Assembly (NCBI RefSeq): GCF_014636935.1
Contig: NZ_BMES01000001.1
Coordinates: 1,741,782 to 1,805,781 of the forward strand
Reading direction: 5' to 3'
From: Alsobacter metallidurans
GTDB lineage: Bacteria; Pseudomonadota; Alphaproteobacteria; Rhizobiales; Beijerinckiaceae
DNA length: 64,000 bases
In this document: piece after piece, positions 60,492-64,000 of the stretch
Layout of the letters: the number at the start of each line of letters is the position of its first letter
Numbering within the stretch: the stretch's first letter is position 1
Program-made: the position numbers and the translations under genes
Notes under the pieces: generated by a model
Database searches by the model: none
What the model was told of the DNA's origin: nothing
The model's input: the letters and a program-made list of their open reading frames with translations, nothing else

Positions 60492-61520
60492 TCAGATCCT
60501 GTTTGCGAGCATGTCGGAAACAGCTGCAAAAATCGTGTCGGTCTGGGGCACGGCGGCTTTTTCGAGCTCCGGATTATACGGCAGGGGGCATTCGGCTCCG
60601 CCCAGCCGGACGATTGGGCAGTCGAGATAGTCGAAAGCGTCGCTTTCCGCGATGGTGGCGCTGATCTCAGCTCCGATGCCAAGCGTCTTTACGCCTTCGT
60701 AGACGCAGATGAGCCGTGACGTGCGCTTGACGCTGTCGATGATGGTTGCGGTGTCGATAGGACGCAGCGAACGCAGGTCGATGACCTCGGCCTCGATCCC
60801 CCGGGCAGCGAGCCGCTCGGCCGCCTCCAGTGCGCGATGCACCATGATCGCGTTCGCCACGATGGTGACGTCGCGCCCAGGGCGGCGGATCTCCGCCTTG
60901 CCGATCGGCACCGTGTAGTGGCCCTCAGGCACGGGGCCTTTCATCTTGTAGAGCAGCTTGTGCTCGAAGATCATCACCGGATCGGGGTCTTCGATGGCGG
61001 CCAGCAGCAGGCCCTTGGCGTCGTGCGGGGTTGACGGCTGCACAACCTTCAGACCCGGCACATGCGCCAGCCAGGCTTCCAGGCTCTGGCTGTGCTGGGC
61101 GGCCGCGCCCGTGCCCGATCCGGCCGGGAACCGCATCACGAGAGGCACGGAGACCGAGCCGCCGAGCATGTAGCGGATCTTCGCCGCCTGATTGACGATC
61201 TGCTCCATCGCCAGGGTGGCGAAATCGGAAAACTGAAACTCGTAGATGGGCCGCATACCCGCCATCGCGGCGCCGACGGCAACGCCCGCGCCGCCCAGTT
61301 CCGAGATCGGCGTGTCCATTACGCGGTCTTCGCCGAAGCGGTGCACCAGGTCGCCAGTGACCTGGAAGGCCCCGCCATAGACGCCGATGTCCTCGCCCAT
61401 CAGGAACACCCGGCTGTCGGCCTCCATGGCGATCGCCATGGCTTCCTGCAGAGCCTGCGCGTAGCTCAGTTCGCGAACTCCGGCGTCCGGCGCCGTCTCG
61501 GCTTCAATTGCTGTAGACAT
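60492..61520 (-). CDS. 2-oxo acid/acetoin dehydrogenase E1 beta subunit
   Basis: 342 residues. TPP-dependent E1 beta of the PDH/AcoB type. [35 protein letters not shown] near the start, [20 protein letters not shown], the [30 protein letters not shown] block and the C-terminal transketolase_C domain are all typical. It overlaps the E1-alpha gene by 17 bases. Acts with E1 alpha to decarboxylate or cleave a 2-oxo acid or ketol and pass the acyl unit to lipoate. Confidence 0.92.
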   Translation of the reverse strand: MSTAIEAETAPDAGVRELSYAQALQEAMAIAMEADSRVFLMGEDIGVYGGAFQVTGDLVHRFGEDRVMDTPISELGGAGVAVGAAMAGMRPIYEFQFSDFATLAMEQIVNQAAKIRYMLGGSVSVPLVMRFPAGSGTGAAAQHSQSLEAWLAHVPGLKVVQPSTPHDAKGLLLAAIEDPDPVMIFEHKLLYKMKGPVPEGHYTVPIGKAEIRRPGRDVTIVANAIMVHRALEAAERLAARGIEAEVIDLRSLRPIDTATIIDSVKRTSRLICVYEGVKTLGIGAEISATIAESDAFDYLDCPIVRLGGAECPLPYNPELEKAAVPQTDTIFAAVSDMLANRI

Positions 61521-62532
61521 CGCGCGTCAGGTTCTCAACATGGGGGGACGGGCTGGTCTTGGCGAACTCGATGGCTTCGGCGATTTCGGTCTCGACGCTG
61601 GCGCGCAGCGCGTTCGCCTCATCGGAGGTGAGGAGCCCGAACTCGGTCAATTCGGCTTCAAGCTGCAGGATCGGATCACGCGCCTGCCAGGACGCGATCT
61701 CTTCCTTTGTGCGGTAGCGGTTTCGGTCGCTGCGCGAGTGGCCGCGGATCCGGTAGGTCTTGTTCTCGATGAGCGTCGGCCCCAGCCCTCGCCGGGCCCG
61801 CTCGACGGCTTCAAAGGACGCGTCGGCGACGTCGGCCAGCCTGTTTCCGTCCACGACCACGCCCGGCATCGCGTAGGCGGCGGCGCGCGTGGCGACGTCG
61901 CGAACGGCGGTGGACCTCTCGGTCGAGGTCGACATGCCGTAGTTGTTGTTTTCGCAGACGAAGATCACCGGCAGCTTCCAGATCGAGGCCATGTTGAGGC
62001 CCTCGTGGAAGGCGCCCTCGTTGTTCGCCCCGTCGCCGAAAAAGGCGATCACGACCGAATCGCGCCCCTGCTTTTTGGCCGCCAGCGCGGCGCCGACCGC
62101 GATCGGGATGCCGCCGCCGACGATGCCGTTCGCGCCGAGATTGCCGCGCGTCGGGTCGGCGATGTGCATTGAGCCGCCGCGGCCCTTGCAATAACCGTCC
62201 TCCTTGCCGAAGAACTCGGCGAACATCCGGTTCACCTCGGCGCCCTTGGCGATGCAATGACCGTGGCCGCGGTGCGTGGACGTGATGTAGTCGCGGTCGT
62301 CCAGGGGAAGGCAGGAGCCCACAGCGCTAGCCTCCTGGCCGATCGACAGGTGCATGGTGCCGTGAATGAGGCCGCGCATGTAGGCCTCTTCGGCGCTCTC
62401 CTCGAAGCGGCGGATCAGGATCATCTTGCGCAGCGCGTCGTGCAGCTGCGGCTTCGACAGGCGGCCGTATATCCGCGGCCGATTGTCGAACTGCGGCGCG
62501 ACCGTCTGGACGGGAGAGCCAGAGATGCTCAT
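61504..62532 (-). CDS. 2-oxo acid/acetoin dehydrogenase E1 alpha subunit
   Basis: 342 residues. The TPP-binding motif [39 protein letters not shown] lies near 165-205 (GDG...NN). [28 protein letters not shown] and [15 protein letters not shown] also fit AcoA/PdhA. Co-transcribed with E1 beta and AcoC-like E2. No E3 gene is in the window, so a shared lipoamide dehydrogenase must serve the complex. ATG has GGAGAAG upstream. Confidence 0.92.
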   Translation of the reverse strand: MSISGSPVQTVAPQFDNRPRIYGRLSKPQLHDALRKMILIRRFEESAEEAYMRGLIHGTMHLSIGQEASAVGSCLPLDDRDYITSTHRGHGHCIAKGAEVNRMFAEFFGKEDGYCKGRGGSMHIADPTRGNLGANGIVGGGIPIAVGAALAAKKQGRDSVVIAFFGDGANNEGAFHEGLNMASIWKLPVIFVCENNNYGMSTSTERSTAVRDVATRAAAYAMPGVVVDGNRLADVADASFEAVERARRGLGPTLIENKTYRIRGHSRSDRNRYRTKEEIASWQARDPILQLEAELTEFGLLTSDEANALRASVETEIAEAIEFAKTSPSPHVENLTRDVYSN

Positions 62533-62558
62533 CGATTGCTTCTCCTTGAAGCGTCTGC

Positions 62559-63884
62559 TCAGGCCGTGAGGAACGACCGATCCGCTTCGTCAAGCTGGCG
62601 GCGCACCTGCGTGATCACCATGGTTTCGTCCGGCGCGCAGTTTTCGGACGTCAGGCGTTCGCCGGTCTTCACCGCGCGGGTGACGCGGGCGCGCTCCGCC
62701 AGTCCAAGCGGGAGCGCGCCCGCCGCCTGGGCGTCGCGCCACGTCATCGCAAGGCCGCGGTAATCCGTTTCGCCAATCTTCCCGAGCGTCTCGCCAGGGA
62801 CGAGGTCGCGCTTCGCGACGGCGACACATTCGGCGACCGGGCGGTCAAGCGGCTGCAGGTCCGCCGTTCCGTACATCACGGCGCGGGCGGCCGAGAGCGG
62901 CGTTTCGAGGCTGGTCAGATGGTAGGGCCGGAACAGCGCGAAGCACGGCCCGGGCCCGACCTTGAGGTCCGTCATGCGCTCGAGCACGCGCGGATGCGTG
63001 GGCTTGACGATGCAGAACACACCGGGCGCCACGCCCTTGCCGATGGAATAGTCAACGACGCCTGCTTTGCTGAGGACGCCGCCGTCCTCACGGGTGCAAA
63101 GAACCTGGGCGAGTTCATCGCGGGTCGCCGAGGGGCCGTGCATGCCGGGAACGTCCGGGAGCAGCCCAGTCGCGTTGGCGACGGCCACCATCTCGACCAT
63201 GGTTTTGGACCCGTCCACGAATTCCACCAGCATCCTGGCGTTCATGTTGCGGGCGCGCGCCTCGGCCTCGAACTCGGCCGGCGTGGCGTCGAACTTCAGG
63301 GGGTTGTTCTTGCCTTTTCCGGCCGCAACCACGTCCAGGCCCAGGCTCTGCGCGAAGCTGATAAGCTCCAGCGTGCAGGCGGGCTCATCCCCGGCCGCGC
63401 CCGTGTAGACGACGCCGGCGTTGCGGGCCTGCTGCATGAGATGCCGGCCGACCGTGATGTCGGCCTCCACGTTCAGCATCACGATGTGCTTGCCCTGGCT
63501 GATCGCCTCGAGCGCCACCAGCGTGCCGACGTTCGGATTGCCCGTCGCGTCGATGATGACGTCGATCCGGCCGGCCGAGCAAAGCGCCTTGAAGTCGCCC
63601 GTGACGGCGATCTTGCCGGCCTCGATCGCGGCGTCGATGCGCGAAGCCGAGTCTGCGTCGACCACGTTGCCCAGATCGTGGCCGGCCATCAGGGCGGCGT
63701 CGCGCGCCGCCTTGGTGTTGATTTCAGAGATTGCGCCGACCCGCAGGCCCTGCATGAGGGCGATCTCGACGACGATGTCGGTGCCCATCTGCCCTGCACC
63801 GGCGAGGCCCACCACGATCGGACCTTTGGTTTGCGAGCGGGCGGACAGCGCGGCCGCAAAACCCACGCGAGCGAGATCAACCAT
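62559..63884 (-). CDS. SAF-domain NAD(P)-dependent oxidoreductase (homoserine dehydrogenase-like)
   Basis: 441 residues. A Rossmann NAD-binding domain begins [16 protein letters not shown] near 24 and includes [15 protein letters not shown] mid-domain resembles homoserine dehydrogenase and a C-terminal SAF-like region follows from about 350 ([13 protein letters not shown]). Such proteins oxidise sugar-derived substrates in several catabolic operons; the substrate here is unknown. The ATG 63884 has GGGAGG upstream; a longer frame to 63950 covers promoter-like sequence. First gene of the operon with the AcoABC-like genes. Confidence 0.85.
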   Translation of the reverse strand: MVDLARVGFAAALSARSQTKGPIVVGLAGAGQMGTDIVVEIALMQGLRVGAISEINTKAARDAALMAGHDLGNVVDADSASRIDAAIEAGKIAVTGDFKALCSAGRIDVIIDATGNPNVGTLVALEAISQGKHIVMLNVEADITVGRHLMQQARNAGVVYTGAAGDEPACTLELISFAQSLGLDVVAAGKGKNNPLKFDATPAEFEAEARARNMNARMLVEFVDGSKTMVEMVAVANATGLLPDVPGMHGPSATRDELAQVLCTREDGGVLSKAGVVDYSIGKGVAPGVFCIVKPTHPRVLERMTDLKVGPGPCFALFRPYHLTSLETPLSAARAVMYGTADLQPLDRPVAECVAVAKRDLVPGETLGKIGETDYRGLAMTWRDAQAAGALPLGLAERARVTRAVKTGERLTSENCAPDETMVITQVRRQLDEADRSFLTA

Positions 63885-64000
63885 GAACGCCTCCCAGCAA
63901 CGTGCGGCTTGCATTCTGCCGTATTGCACTTTTGTGCGCTGGTCAAACAAAATGTACAGATATGCCCTGAGTCGACCGGCGGTTCAGGGCGCGTTGAAGT
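63885..64000 (-). promoter_or_regulatory. Promoter region of the oxidoreductase-Aco operon (cut by window)
   Basis: 116 bases to the window end. Two features stand out: the palindrome GCAC-TTTT-GTGC (63926-63937) and AAACAAAATGTACA (63945-63958). The latter resembles the operator candidate before the transporter operon read on the opposite strand. Both could be control sites. The upstream limit is unknown. Confidence 0.4.

Noticed and set aside
1-64000. CRISPR arrays, complete insertion sequences, rRNA genes or a complete prophage.
   Set aside because: No regularly spaced repeats, no intact transposase gene, no rRNA and no capsid, portal or large terminase gene were seen.

Overview
The window comes from a GC-rich alphaproteobacterium, most likely of the order Hyphomicrobiales (Rhizobiales). 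The pointers are the lolD-dnaE neighbourhood, the rhizobial C-P lyase operon layout with a DUF1045 gene and a hexapeptide transferase, PhoB boxes of the form GCGTCAT-N4-GCGTCAT, and a GcrA-like zinc protein. The genus cannot be fixed from the sequence.

Layout. (1) 1-8191: ordinary chromosome: the end of lolD, a small serine hydrolase, a 31-residue ORF, dnaE, recJ and a drug/metabolite transporter. (2) 8192-8267: tRNA-Glu(UUC). The last 48 bp recur exactly at 51260-51307, beside a tyrosine integrase gene (49839-51134), and a 20-bp repeat lies just inside both ends. Together these outline a ~43-kb element, or a composite of elements, inserted at the tRNA. (3) 8325-30226: the left half, with host-like composition, is a phosphorus-scavenging block: a lysophospholipid acyltransferase, the phosphonate transporter phnCDEE, the C-P lyase genes phnGHIJKLMN, two phn-associated accessory genes, a phytase-like secreted esterase, and alkaline phosphatase with a DUF3299-like protein and an ABC exporter. 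Several of these genes are preceded by matching PhoB boxes, mostly 46-50 nt before the start codon. (4) 30240-51307: the right half is phage- or island-like with more mixed composition. It has an excisionase-like HTH protein, a primase/helicase-type replication protein followed by an iteron-like array, an HGG zinc protein, a serine recombinase, two large virion-ejection-type proteins without any capsid genes, a GcrA-like mini protein, a DUF5131-TcmP pair, Ku, an SRAP (YedK) protein, a LuxR-type regulator with a degenerate receiver, several small unknown genes, a lipoprotein and the integrase. (5) 51308-64000: chromosome again, starting with the remnant of a second integrase. A minus-strand operon encodes an AfuABC/FbpABC-type ABC importer, a phosphopentomutase and a PfkB kinase. 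It lies divergent to a SorC/DeoR-type regulator. A second minus-strand operon encodes an AcoABC-type 2-oxo/ketol dehydrogenase complex and a SAF-domain oxidoreductase.

How the genes work together. The left part of the island looks like a small Pho regulon: import and cleave phosphonates, release phosphate from organic phosphates outside the cytoplasm, and probably remodel membrane lipid. The right part holds element maintenance (integration, possible replication origin) plus DNA-end and DNA-damage functions (Ku, SRAP) and the poorly understood DUF5131-TcmP pair. The chromosomal tail looks like uptake and salvage of a pentose or nucleoside-type compound under SorC control.
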